NCBI GenBank assembly: GCA_964030475.1
Contig: CAXIPT010000004.1
Location: 6,299,738-6,363,737 of the forward strand
Direction of reading: 5' to 3'
DNA: 64,000 bases
DNA from: Tethya wilhelma
Lineage: Eukaryota > Porifera > Demospongiae > Tethyida > Tethyidae
Shown: piece by piece, positions 21,599-36,357 of the stretch
Layout of the letters: every line of letters begins with the position of its first letter
How positions within the stretch are numbered: the first letter of the stretch is position 1
Position numbers and translations under genes: made by a program
The notes under the pieces: generated by a model
Seen by the model: only the letters and a program-made list of their open reading frames with translations
What the model was told of the DNA's origin: nothing
The model's database searches: none

Positions 21599-22323
21599 CT
21601 AAAATCTGTCACTTATTCTTGGGCGAGGAAGGTCACCAAACATCCCTGTGTCTTGGACGCTTAGTGCGAGCTGTCTAATGGAGTTACCAACATCTTCTGG
21701 AGCAAATCTACTCTCCTGAACCTAGGTGTTTGTGTGTGTGTGTGTGTGTGTGTGCATTAATATGTGTACCGTAAACGTGGAGATATTGGCGGTACATTAA
21801 ATTTGGCGATTTGGCGATCGCCTCGAAATTTGCCAAATTTAAAACCGCCAATATTTTTAAAAAGTAGTTCAAAATCGTCGATATTGCCATTTTGTAAATA
21901 TTATTGTTCGTACTGAGAATAGTTTGGAAAGTTTCTGACCAAAGTGGACAATTAGTGTGGACTAGGATAAAGACACTCACCATCATACAACTGGGGGTAA
22001 CTAATAACTAGTAACATTCAAAGAAAAGGAATTCAATTGTGAATATTAAACAATGTCTACATTTAGAGCTTTAAGTGGAGAATTGAGGATTGTACACACA
22101 AATAGTGACAGAACTTACAGAGCTTGATAGTTCTCTGTTGGTGTCTCTGGGGTGATGGAACAATGGGACACTGACTGGTACTGAGGTGGCAATGGTGGTG
22201 GGGGTCAAGTCAGACACATCACGATAGGAGCTGTCTGTTGGAGTCAGGGAGTGTGTGAGAGAGTGCACGTACGTGATTAAAACTTTATACTCCTCAAAAT
22301 TTTTCGTGAAGGCACACACACAC

Positions 22324-22371
<48 letters not shown>

Positions 22372-25300
22372 CATCGGTGCTAATCTCCTCATCATCAGAC
22401 TGAGGGAAGGCAGTGTCAACATCTTCAACTCCAAACAGCTGCTCCTCCTCATCAAACCCATCCAGCTGGAACATGGAGTCATCAGTGGGACTTTTGTCAC
22501 TAGCACCAGCCTACAGGAACATAATAAAAAATGGTGGTTAGTGTTGGTTGGCTGGCTGCAAAACTCTCTATTTAACAAAAAACGTTATAATAATTATTAG
22601 TAACCAGTAAACAATTGAATACTAAAACTCATTAGCAAGGACTTAATTGTCTACAGTACATGCAAGTAGATGCAATAAAAATAATATATTGCACATTTCA
22701 TATTTAAATGCGAAGTATATGATTCCACACTCTGTTGGAGTAGTATTGTTCCTATCAAAGTTTCACCATACAAGGGAGCAGTAGGCATGGGGATTGTAAC
22801 GTATATTGGTTATACAAGCATAGCTTCCAGAACCAGTAAAATAGTATCCAACTGGGGAAGTTGTTCTCTTAAGTATATGACCGCATCGAAATTAAATTTG
22901 TAACTAAGTATGAAAGTACTCCCGGAACTAGGTAGTATTATATACAGTAAATAAGTACACGTGTGCATGTTATCCTTCATGTACTTTCATTGGTACACCT
23001 TGAATTTCTGATCAAAACGTAGCTCAGTTATAAACTTTCAAAAAAGATTTTCTTGCTTATACTCAGTGAACTTTGATACAAGGCATTTTTTTTCTTTACA
23101 GGAAGCATTCACTTTTAAATATGATTAATAGAACTCAATTTTTCTCTCCATAAATGTAAAAATAATAGCTAATTCCAATCATAATAGTCCACTCTATATA
23201 GCACAGCAGTAGATGTGTGTGTTGTAGCGACCCAGATCCCACCAAGTGTGACTTCCAAAACCAGCCACGTATTGTCCAACTGGACAAATAGTCCTTTTCA
23301 GATTCCCAGCTCCGCAGCGATGTGCACACGTGTCCGTGTAGTACCAAGAACAGCTATTTTGTCTGAGTGTGGCCACAGGTCCAACTGGTCCAGCGTCTCC
23401 CTGAGGTCCAACAGGACCCTGCGGTCCTTGTTGACCAAATTGACCTTTGATCCCTTTAGCTCCCTCCAGACCACGCTCTCCTCTCTCTCCCTTTTCTCCC
23501 GTTGCCCCTCGGAGTCCTTGAGGTCCACGTTCCCCCCTCTCTCCCTTAGGACCAGGCTGAATGGTACACTCAGTTTCATCCTCCAACTCTGAACAGTCCA
23601 ACTTTGAGTTCAGTTGCTTCTCGACAATATCAGAGAAAGCAATAGCTAATAGTTGCAAAGTAACAAATGAAGGATCATCAGGGTCTGTTTTAAAGCTCTT
23701 AATGTCAGATTCAGTATCATTTGAATCTTGGTTGGAGATTGAGATAGCACTGCGTTTCGGCCGACGTCCGAAGGCTAACTGGTTGATAGCCTCCTGGTTC
23801 TCATTTGGTGACATTTTGATCATCCTTTTCACCAGTTCATTGATGACATCATTCTCAGTATTGCTGCTAGAGCTGGCTTCATGGTGGTTGCATTCATCCG
23901 AGAGTTGTTGCAGTTGTAGCTGGAGGTCTGCTATCTGGTGGGCATTGTGAAGAGAGCTGAACATGAGAGACCCAAACAGCAGAGTTGAGAGGAGACAAAG
24001 AAACACTACGACACCACTCTGAAACTCCATTATCGTTTTCTTTGACCAACGTATGAAGAAAAACTTCTCAGAAGTAGGAGTATTTGATTATTTACATAAC
24101 TTTGACAAAAGTATGAGTGGGTCATTGAATATATTAACTACATGTACTTCTAAAAATTTAAATGCAAAATAATGCAAAATAAACACTTATACGTGTAAGC
24201 TTTGCGGAATTTTTAGAGATTATTACGCAATGTGTGCTCAATTTTGTTGCACTCATGAATTGTTGCCTAGGGATACATGCAACGCTCTCTGTGGTTAGGT
24301 CAAAGGGGTGAGTAGCAGGAGAGCCTGGGTACAAACAAGGGTACTCTCTGAGGTTGCCTGGGATAATATTTCATCACTCTGTAGACTATAGTACGAGTAG
24401 TCTCTTTGATCTGAAGTGGAACTAACATTGGTGCCTGTATACCATAACTTACTCTTACATGTGGGGTGCAATGTACTCTTGTCAATATACTTTGAGGGTT
24501 AATTAACCTCATGCCCTCTCTATGGAGACCTTGTATATGCTGGCCTGGGGGTTAATTAACCTCATGCCCTTTCAATGGAGACCTTGCATGTGCTGACCTG
24601 GGAATTTGGCTATAGAATCCCCCCCCAGGTACACTTCTGGGCACTCTATAAAAGTAGCTACAAAGCTCTGTTTGAATCAGATGTGACTCAGATGCTCACG
24701 AGTTATTAAGCTGTATATATAAGCATGGAGTTTCAAAGTGGAGTTATAGTGTTTCTTGGTCTCCTCTCAACTCTGCTGTTTGGAATCTTTGGATGTTTCA
24801 TGTTTAGCTCCCTTCACAATGCCCATGACCAGATTGCCGACCTCCAGTTGAAACTGCAACAACTCTCAGATAAATGCATCCAGGTCAGTCCTAGCAGCAA
24901 TACTGAGAATAACATTTTTAACGAACTGGTGAGAAAGATGATCAAAATGTCACCAAATGAGAACTTGGAGACTATCAATCAAGCAGCATCTAAACATCGA
25001 CTGAAACGAAGTGCTACTTCAATCTCCAACCAAGAAAATGATAATCCTCCTTTTGGAACGCTGCAGCTACTAGCTAATGCTTTCTCTGACATTGTCAACA
25101 CACAACTGAACTCAAAGTTAGACTGTTCAGAGTTGGAGGAAGAAACTGAGTGTACCATTCAGCCTGGTCCTAGGGGAGAGAGGGGGGAACGTGGACCTCA
25201 AGGACTCCGAGGGGCAACGGGGGCAAAGGGAGAGAGAGGAGAGCGTGGTTTGGAGGGAGCTAAAGGGGTCAAAGGTCAACTAGGTTTTACTGGCTTCAAG

Positions 25301-28300
25301 GGAGAGAAGGGGGCAATGGGAGAGCTAGGACCACAGGGTGCTGTTGGACCTCAGGGAGAGGCTGGACCAGTTGGACCTGTGGCCACACTCAGACAGAATA
25401 GCTGTGAATGGCTGTTTACTGACACTTGTGGTCATGGCTGTGGAACTAATTCGCTTAGGAGAGCAACTTGTCCAGTTGGACAATATGTTGCTGGCTTTGG
25501 CATTTATACTTGGAATGCAAATGGGCGATACAACACACACATCTACTGCTGCCCAGTATAACTTGCAATGATGTTTAATTCATGGAACTATACTAGCTAG
25601 GCATGAACAAAAACTAAAGCAATAGAACTTCAATTTAGTGAGAGATGATAATATTTGTACAAAAATAAATGTATGACAATGAGTGGGATACTTCATTGAT
25701 TACTGTACGGATTAAAATTTTTATAGTATAATTTTTTTTCAGACCCAAATGTTCTTAGGTAAACAGAGATATTGACTGTAAAAGGGTGGCAACTACTAAG
25801 TAAAATTTGCTTCTATATATAAACAGCTAATGCTTGAAACCTCAAAACTGGAGGTCGGCTATCTGATGGGCATTGTGAAGAGAGCTGAGCATGAGACATC
25901 CAAACAACAGTGTTGAGAGGAGACAAAGAAATACAACAACACCACTCTGGAACTCCATTTTTGTTTCTTTGACCAACATCCAATGTAGGAGGGGTTTGGC
26001 AAAAGTATGTGTGGGTCATTAAATTATGTGTAAAGGCTATAGCTATTATAATGATAATCATACCCAAATCCAATGATGCATACACTTTGATAAGACACTC
26101 AGTCACCTGATCCCTGTATGTTTGAATTTGAAAAGTGATTAAAAAAATGGCGTTTCACAGTGGTATTACAACGCTTCTTTGTCTTATAACTCTATTGTTC
26201 GGATGTGTCATGTTCAGCTCTCTTCAAAACGCCCATGACCAGATTACAGACCTCCAGTTAAAACTGCAAAAGCTCTCAGATGAATGCAACCAGGTCAAAA
26301 ATGACATCCTTAATGAATTGGTGAAAGAGGGGATCAAATTGGCACCAAATGAAAACCTAGGAACTACTAACCAAGGTCCTTCTGCATGTCATCTAAAGCA
26401 CAGTGCTACATCAACTAACCAAGAAAATGATGCTGACAATGACAATTCATTTGGGACTTTGGAGCTACTAGCTAATGCTTTCTCTGACATTGTTGATAGG
26501 CAATTGAACTCAAAGTTAGGCTGTTCAGAGTTGGAACATGGATCTGAGTGTACCATTCAGCCTGGTCCTAAGGGAGAAAGGGGGGAACGTGGACCTCAAG
26601 GACTCCAAGGGGCAACAGGTGAAAAAGGTGACAAAGGAGTGTCTGGTGAACAGGGAGCTAAAGGAGAGGAAGGTCAACTGGGCCATACAGGCTTCAAGGG
26701 AGAGAAGGGGGCAATGGGAGAGCTAGGACCACAGGGTGCTGTTGGACCTCAGGGAGCCACTGGACCAGTCGGACCTGTGGCCACACTCAGACAGAATGGC
26801 TGTGAATGGCTGTTCACTGATGAATGTGGTCATAACTGTGGAAATGGTGTGCAAAAGCGGGTAACTTGTCCAGTTGGACAATATGTTGCCGGCTTTGGCA
26901 TTTATACTTGGGGTTCAAATGGGCGATACAGCACACACATCTACTGCTGCCCAGTATAACTTGATATTAATTTATGGAACTATACTAGGATGGAACTATA
27001 CCAGGAATGAACAAAAACTAAAGCAATTAATAGAACTTTAATTTTTGAGAGAAGATTTGTGCAAAAAGTTAATGTATGCATGACAATGGGATACTTCAAC
27101 GATTATCATACAGTTTAAAATTTTTGTACAGTATAAAATTTTTTTCAGTATAAAATGTCCTGAGGTAGAGATTTTGACTAGTAAAGGTGGCCACTACTCA
27201 GCGAAATTTGTGTATATATTTACAGCTAATGCTTATAGAAAAAATGGCTAAAGTGAACATGATAGCTCACAGTTGTATATGGGTAGGTATTCAGTAGTGC
27301 ATGATTACCTTATTTCTGGACAAATAAACATGCACTATGGAACTCCATTTTAGTTTTAACTTTTCAACTCAAGCAGAGATCAGGTGACTGCACGAGTCTC
27401 TATCAATTAGAAGATCAATCGGAGGAGGTTAATTGGTCAGTTTTCAACGGATGATTTAAATTATCATTAGAATCTAGTTTGTGTAGCTTTCCCGATATTT
27501 ATGGATGGAAACATACATACACTCACATTATTTTATGGGACAACCTTACAAGTTTACACTTTCTTGAGTGTTAGCCTAGTAGTGAACTCTGACACACACA
27601 CACTACAGACCTATAGTAGGTAAAGGGTCATCAGCATAGCATGCTACAAATTTACAAAACATGCAGCTCTGTAGTAGTCTGTAGAATTAAATTGCCTTGG
27701 TTAGAAGACAGTCAATTGAAGTTAACCAACACTACATTTTAAAGTGCCTCCTTAAGAATGTCCTCTTTTGATTTCGAAGGGATTAGACATGAGCCTGTAT
27801 AGACTAATCTACTGTATGGCATAAAAACACATTAATGGTTGACATTCTTACAATTGTGAGAAAATAGAGTACAAGTGAACATCTGGACCTTCTATAATTC
27901 CTGCAGCTGATGGGATTTGTGCACGATAATGACTACTATTGTAGAGTAACCAAAGTCCACAGCAAAAAAAGTGTTAGCATTTGAAGTAACCATTATATAC
28001 TACAATAAAATTATCAAAGTGACCATGCATGGATACATTGCTGAAAACTTCCTCCTATTCTGGGCATTCTATAAAAGCAGCTAGGCTCTGTCTGTGAATC
28101 AGATGTGTCTTTGATTCTCAATTAAGAAGTTGTACAAGCATGGAGTTTCAGAGTGGTGTTGTAGTGTTTCTTTGTCTCCTCTCAACTCTGCTGTTTGGAT
28201 GTCTCATGTTCAGCTCTCTTCACAATGCCCACCAGATAGCCAACCTCCAACTACAACTACAACAACTCTCAGATGAGTGCAACCACCATGGAGACAGCTC

Positions 28301-30116
28301 TAGCAGCAATACTGAGAATGACGTCATGAATGAACTGGTGAAAAAGATGATCAAAATGTCACCAAATGAGAACCAGCAGGCTAACAAAAAAGGACCCTCT
28401 GAAAATCGACTGAAACGCAGTGCTAGTTCAATCTCCAACAAAGAAAATGATAGTGAAAATGACCATGCATTTGGGACTTTGGAGCTACTAGCCAATGCTT
28501 TCTCTGACATTGTTGAGAGGCAACTAAACTCAAAGTTACACTGTTCAGGATTGGAGGATGAAACTGAGTGTACCCTTCAGCCTGGTCCTAAGGGAGAGAG
28601 GGGGGAACGTGGACCTCAAGGACTCCGAGGGGCAATGGGAGAAAAAGGTGACAGAGGAGAACATGGTCTGGAGGGAGCTAAAGGGGCCAAAGGTCAACTA
28701 GGCTTTACTGGCTTCAAGGGAGAGAAGGGGGCAATGGGTGTACAAGGATCACCAGGTCCAGTTGGACCTCAGGGAGGTGCTGGACCAGTTGGATCTGTGG
28801 CCACACTCACACAGAATAACTGCACTTGGCTGTACACTGACACATGTGGTCATCATTGCGGAGCAGGTGTACTAAAGAGAGCAACGTGTCCAGTTGGACA
28901 ATATGTTGCTGGCTTTGGAATTCGTACTTGGGATATATATGGGCGATATAACACTCACATATATCGCTGCCCAGTATGAATTAGTACAGTATATGTACAT
29001 TTAATTGTTGGAACTACATACTAGCTAATTATGCTGCTGAAATGAACAAGGACTGTAAACAATAGAACCTCATAGTGTGAATCAGATAATGGTGGACGTA
29101 TTTATTTTGTTTGCTTTATACATATATTTTTGTAAATAATCACGACTACATGATGAGTGGAACACTATACTATAAGTACCGTATGTGTACTTATAACTCA
29201 CCACAGCTATATGTGTAGGTATTCAATGGTGATAATTAACCGCACCTACCTTATTTCCAAAGGGCATGGGGTCTTTAAGAGTGATGGTCACTTTCTGACG
29301 ATGTTCTAGTTGAGGAGATTTCCGATTCTGAGGTGACCTTCGACCCCTGTCCTGTGCTGGTGCTGGAGATGGGCGTGGCATGACCTCTAACAATGCAATC
29401 TCAACCTTGCTGAGATTAGAGGCACTGACTTCACTGATGGCTTCTGAAATGACATTCTCTCGAGCTCTACCAATAGCACTGTGTGTGTGTGTATATATAA
29501 AATTGAGAGAGAAAGCTATAAAACACAAGATAGCATAATGGACATGAAGTAGTGACAAACATACTGACAGGAAACTATCAGAGGAGGTATGACAAGAGTG
29601 CGCCTTTGTTGAGCTGGCAAGCGGGTTCACATGATCAACTCTCATTGTGAAGTATTGCGGTCACATGATTGGAATGTAATTAATGGACTTGCCAGCTCAG
29701 CAAAGGCGTACTCGTGTCATTCCTCCTCTGGGAAACTACAGTGCATGTAAATTACATGTGTGTAAAGAAACATTTTAACAATAGTTATACGGCATGGGAT
29801 AACCAAGGAGAATTTGACTGAAAAAAGGGTTCTTGGCTATAATAGCCGCTAACAGTGAAATAATTATGCAAATGGTGCTTGAAATATTGAAATCAAGTCT
29901 AATTTACAATCACAAAAATGGTTTGATAGACTTACGAAAAGAGTAAGCTCCTGTGATGATGGGTTTTCTTCTGGAGTTGTGAGAAGGTCTCTCTCTGATC
30001 CTCTTCAAATCTTCTTATCCTCTCCTCCATGGCTTCCTGCTCCTTGTTGAGGTAGCTCTTCATCTCGGCATGAAGGACCTTCATCACTGGATCATCACGA
30101 CCGAACGTCATGCTTG

Positions 30117-30156
<40 letters not shown>

Positions 30157-33100
30157 GGTGAATATGAGTATGTGATGCTCAAAGTTATGATTTTTCACTT
30201 AACTAAAAATTAATATATATACACGCACTTCTACAGAGAGACAAAATTCTTGACTGTCCAATAGTTATATCTACGTGTACATGTGTATGTGACCATGTGC
30301 TGTATTGTGTAAGATTGAGACACACAGCAGTCGATCAAAAACCACATCAGTCTTGCAATCACACAACATACCACCTTGAAAACACAATACAACACAACAC
30401 CAGATGGCAGCAGCCAACAGACACACCATAGCTACTCCATCCTGCACACACACACACACACTGGCTCAGGACAAAACAACAACTAGATTCTAATCTCAAA
30501 AAAGCCATCAACCTTCTACCAAAGATGAACTTGACCTCTGATCTCAAATGGTTCTCATTTGATCTAAAGACATACCCATACCACCTAATATTACTGTTGG
30601 TGCTATATGCAAGTATATGAGGGTACAACTGGGAATTATTCCATTGTAGGTTGGTATAGGAACTTTGGCATGTACTTGCAGAGCAAGCAGTGTTTATATA
30701 AGACAGCTGTTATAGGGTTATTGCTACAATTATTACCATGATAACCAGTGACCTTTGAACCAGTGATTTCATACCTATATTTGGAATCAAGCATGCTAAG
30801 GAAGTATTAAGCAAGAGGGAAGAATTAGTACATGGGACATTCTGACTTCAATCTATGATCCATGTTCAAACAGAACTAAATATAGCAAATCAAGCTAGCT
30901 ATAATATGCATGAATAGCATAGCCACAGCATCTCCATCTGCATGATATAATTGTACAGGGGGGTTAATTATATGTACAAGTAGTAAAAATTTCAAAAAAA
31001 TAAGGACTGTAGGAATGGGCAGTGGTGTAAAAAGTATTGAAACAAGGTATGTCTCAATTTCAGGGACACGTCTACTTCATTTNAACAAGTAGTAAAAATT
31101 TCAAAAAAATAAGCAGTGTAGGAATGGGCAGTGCATTAAAAAGTATTGGAACAAGGCAGGGTCTCAATTTCGGCACATGACTACTTCATTTTTATTCTTG
31201 ATCCTTCATAGTGTTGTGTTGCGATGATCTGTACAATAGTACTGTAGCTTATTCATTGCATTGGTTCGAATTTCTCAGTAATGTAGCTAATCACTTGGCT
31301 ACTAAAGCAATAGAGTAAACTATAACAGACAGGTATATAACTTAAATTAGACTGCCGGCCAAGAGTTGAGCATAAAAATGAAGTAGTCATGTGCCGAAAT
31401 TGAGACCCTGCCTTGTTCCAATACTTTTTAATGCACTGCCCATTCCTACACTGCTTATTTTTTTGAAATTTTTACTACTTGTTCATGCACTTTTTTCAAC
31501 ACTACAGTGTGGAGACTATTAGAGACTGGTTAGTCCGTACAAAAAGCTTGAGTAGCAGCTATACATGCACTACATTATGCTGCAAGAAGCTAATGCGCAT
31601 GCGCATAGTAATGCCACGTGGATAGATGACCTTTGAACTCTACCTACAAAGATGGCTGCATTGTAGTACATGAATTTATACGCTAAGTTTCAAAGCTTTC
31701 TAGTTTTTGTTTAGGCCTATTTATGATGAAAGCGAGTGTCAAGGAATGTAGTACCCATGAAAAGAACTTACTTTGTGCTATCAAAGTTGGCTCAACAAAT
31801 TCTGGGGCTCTGGAAATGCTTTTCAAGTAAGTTAGGAAGTAAGTAAGTACGTACGTACGTACGTAAGTTAGATGAACAAAAATGGCACTATGGTGGCTTC
31901 CCACTAGCGCTCTCTACGAGTGCTGCAGAAAGTTTTTGTGAGTTTTAGGCCTTGCATGCAGTTGGTAATCTGTCAGTGAGAGCTTCTGAGCAACTTTGAA
32001 GGTTTAATTTTGTTTGACTAGATTTTTATGGTGGCCAACATTTTGTATTGTGTCTATGGGACAGTCGGCCCATTCCTACTATACGTACTATCGTACGTAT
32101 GATATGCATGCTGATTCCTGAACTTTTAACATGTAGATATATATGTATACTCGATTGCAATGTTACTGTTGCTGTATGTGCATGAAAAAATGATTACACA
32201 ATAAATTTCATAATTCAAATGGCTTGAGTCATGCATTGTTTAGGTCTGAACAATTTGTGTATTTGAAAACTGGTATAGGTCATTACTCAACTATGTTTAA
32301 TTTTTCTTTTTGTAATGCTTAATTAGAGATGACAATTTAGTAAGTGAAGTGCATGTGGAGTGGTGCATGAGTAGTATTGAATCTTGTTGCATCTAGCAGA
32401 GAAACCACATAAANAACAAGTAGTAAAAATTTCAAAAAAATAAGGACTGTAGGAATGGGCAGTGGTGTAAAAAGTATTGAAACAAGGTATGTCTCAATTT
32501 CAGGGACACGTCTACTTCATTTTCATTTTTGATCCCTCAATTTATTGTCGTGGAATGTTGTGAATCACTTGTAGATGATATTATCACCAACAGTATCACA
32601 ATACTAATGCATGGTTCAAAATCTTGCCAATCTTATCACTTGGCTAAATAGTGGAATAAAGTGTAGCAGGAAGGATTAGATTATACTGGCCATGACTTGA
32701 ACACAAAAAAATGAAGTAGTCATGTGCCCGAAATTGAGACATACCTTGTTTCAATACTTTTTACACCACTGCCCATTCCTACAGTCCTTATTTTTTTGAA
32801 ATTTTTACTACTTGTTCATTCACTTTTTTCAACACTACAGTGTGAAGACTGTTAGAGACTGGTTAGTCCCTACAAAAAGCTTGAGTAGCAGCTAAATGCA
32901 TTATAATGCTTGAGTAATTAATGCGCATGCGCATTAAATGCCACGTGCACTGGATGGATAATGACCTTTGAACTCTACTGACAAGAAGATCGCTACCGTT
33001 GAAGTACATGAATTTATACGCTAAGTTTCAAAGCTTTCTAGTTTTTGTTTAGGCATATTTGTGATGAAAACGAGTATCAAGGAACGTAGTTCCCTTGAAA

Positions 33101-34308
33101 AGGACTTACCTTCTGCTGTCAAAGTTGGCTCAGCACTTTCTGGTTCTCTGGAAACCGTGTTCAAGTAAGTCAGTTAGTACGTAAGTACGTTAGGAGAACA
33201 AAAATGGCAGTATTGTGGCTTCCCACTAGCGCTCTCTACGAGTGCCCAGTGAAGTTTCTGTGAGTTTCAAGCCTTGCATGCAGTTGGTAATCTGTTGGGA
33301 AGAGCCTTTGAGCAATTTTGAGGGCTTAACTTTGTTTTGCTAGATTTTTATGGGGATACATATTTTGTATTGGGTCTATGAGACATGTGGCCCATTCCTA
33401 CTATACGTACTACCGTACGTATGATGGGTATCCCCATTAATGCCGGGCACATTATATACACCAAGTCAAGCAAACTATATGCATATAATATTATGCATGA
33501 GCAAATACCACCAAGCAAAGCTTGCAATAATTTTGTGTGTATTTCCAAATAGCCACATAATACACTACAACTGAGGCTCAAAGGTATACTGTGCTAAGTA
33601 GGTTGGCAAGGTCAAGCTTTGACTTGGAAGTTCAAGGAGTAACAAAAACCACACTCCATCTAGCTCAGCAATTGAGTGGGCAGGATATGAGAGCATATCA
33701 GTGTGTGCATGTGTGTGCATGTGTGTGTGTGTGTGTGTGTGTAGACTGCTGTGCCATATGTCAGCTGATCAGCTGACTGCTTGTACAAGTGTTTGAGACA
33801 GTCTTTGTGTGACCAAGTTAGGAAAAAGAGAGATTAAAGTACACACTCTTTTGAGGTAATTTGGGCTTTTATGTGGAAGGTCAGTAAAGAAATGATTCCC
33901 CAATCACTGAAAGATTTTTTCACAGAATTAGGACAGGAGGTGGATAGAGCTTTGTATGCTGTTGCTATGGAGATGTAGGGTGCTGTAAGCATTAGCTGCA
34001 GCTACTAATCATTTAAACAATTGCTTATAATTTTCAAGAAAGCATAGGACCATTCTAGAAATATCATAACTTGTAAAGCATAACATTTTGCTGATTCTCT
34101 TCGTCATAATTAACATACACACAGTCACACACATAAAGAAGAGGGATTGATAAATTTAACTTACATCTTTTTCTTCTAAACATCTCTTCATCTTCTGCTA
34201 GTTTCTCATCAAGTGTGATCTTAAACACAGGGCTGTACTCATCACTTCGTCTGGTTGATGCTATGGTTACTGGATCATCCTGGGGGGGGGAGGGGAGGGA
34301 GAGAGGGA

Positions 34309-34372
<64 letters not shown>

Positions 34373-36313
34373 AATTATTGTGAATCAAGTCACTCTAATA
34401 AACACATAGCCTGGCTTATGAACTCGGAATAAACCAAGTCAAACAACTCCTTCATGTACTAAATTCTCTTCCTACATTATCATTCATGTTGGCAGTTTAT
34501 AAATAAACTAGTAGATGCATGAACTTATAATCTAGGCCTTGAGATGCTAATCCAGCAGAATTAACATTAAATCCAGCTGTAGCATTCCTAACCAAAAGGC
34601 TGCTTCACCTCTCTACAAAACTGCAAAGGTACAATAACTGTTTTGAACCAGATCAGATGAACTTAGTCTGGTCCTCTTAAGACAATTTGACACTGCTAAT
34701 CAAGTAAAACTAATAAAATAATTATTCTGAATTTCATAATGACGGATAGTTCACAGGAAGCAGCTGTGTAGCTACCATTTCCTACATCTGAAGAAAACCT
34801 CAATGGTCTAGCGATGAAATGACTCTCACAGGTTTCTTCCAAGGTATCTCTTACACTTGTGTAAGAGTAATAAATGCCAGTGTGGTCAAGACACACGTAA
34901 AACCTTAAGAACTGTGAATGTAATACAGTCAAAAGGCTCAAACCTTTATCAGAAACATCTCCCTACCATCTTTCTACAATAAGGTTTTTAATTGGGGGGG
35001 GGGGGTAATAAATTAGTAAAAGAACTTGGTTCAGGCCTTCTTACTAATCAAGTATGAATAATTTTCCTACCATAATTCATCTTGGTGGGGTTGCAATGAG
35101 TAAACGAACTTGGTTTAGGCCACAAGATTTGCCAATCAAGTAAACATAATATTCAAATAGTCTACAGGAAACAGCTGTATGTACCATTTCCTATATCTGA
35201 GGAGAACCACAGTGGTCTAGCGATGAAATGGCTGTCACAGGTTTCTTCCACCAACTGGTGAGGACAATTGGTTATTAGCATGACAAAGGATTCTAAATTG
35301 TTTACCAACCATTGAGCTGATCAATAAGCAACCTTAGAGCTCTACACACAAGCACATACTCACAGCTAGAGAGAGAGACAAAGATACTGTATTGTGATTA
35401 TTTAGTGGCCACATTCAAAAGACCTCATGCAAAGAGCCATTCACCTTTATTGGTTTGTGGAGAAGAATTGTGGTCAGTGGTTTCAACCATCTCATTTTTT
35501 GCTTTGACAAGAAATAGATGACCTCGTAAAATACATACACTTTGGAAAGATTGAAGACTTTTGAAATTGTTCAGTTATCAGTGGACTATCATGAAAAGAA
35601 AACTACATGTACAAGTGCTAACTAAACACTAAAATGTGTCGACTGACAAAGACTCTCTTTTTGACTCTCTCTTTTTGTTTCAAGATTTATTTCCTTCCTT
35701 ATGCTGTGCGTGCATGTCAATGCTGCTAAATTCAACAATACAAGGAAGACGAAACTTATTACAAGGAGGCAGTAAGCAAACAGACAGAGATGTACAGTAG
35801 AATTAGAGTTTTAAAAAAAAAATCTGTTAAATTCAACGATACAACTTAGATGGAAATTAGTACAAAAGGGAAATAAGCAACAGGTATGTAGAAGGTTTAA
35901 AAAAATCTGTTAATTAAATTAAATAATACAACTAAGATGACCGGAACTTAGTATAAAAGGGAAATAAGCAAACAGGTAGGTAGAAGGTTTAAAAAAATCT
36001 ATTTATGGTACAAGAAAGGGTTTTATTACTTACCACTAATTTCCCAGTTACAAATATTCTTCCTTTCTCCTCCTTGTGTGTGTGAGTGATGTAGACGTCT
36101 GTGTCGCAGTTGGAGCACGTGTGAATGAGCCAGTCTCCAACAACCCTCGTGACAACCAGTGCCTTCTGTTCCTGTGAGGGAGTGAGGGTATGAGGGTGTG
36201 AGGGTGTGAGGGTATGAGGGTGTGAGGGTGTGAGGGTATGAGGGTGTGAGGGTGTGAGGGTATGTGTGTGTGTGTATGTGTTTGTGTGTGCGCATGTGTG
36301 CATGTGTATATGT

Positions 36314-36357
<44 letters not shown>

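Noticed and set aside
23215..23592. Plus-strand frame opposite collagen paralogue A
   Set aside because: It is a shadow of the Gly-X-Y coding sequence on the minus strand, with no motifs of its own. The same applies to the frame at 23561-23950.
26135..26137. GTG start 12 bases ahead of collagen paralogue C
   Set aside because: The in-frame ATG at 26147 aligns with the starts of the other paralogues.
36176..36262. Possible telomere-like or CRISPR-like array
   Set aside because: The units are TGAGGGTG/TGAGGGTA in a minisatellite without unique spacers, inside an intron of a eukaryotic gene.
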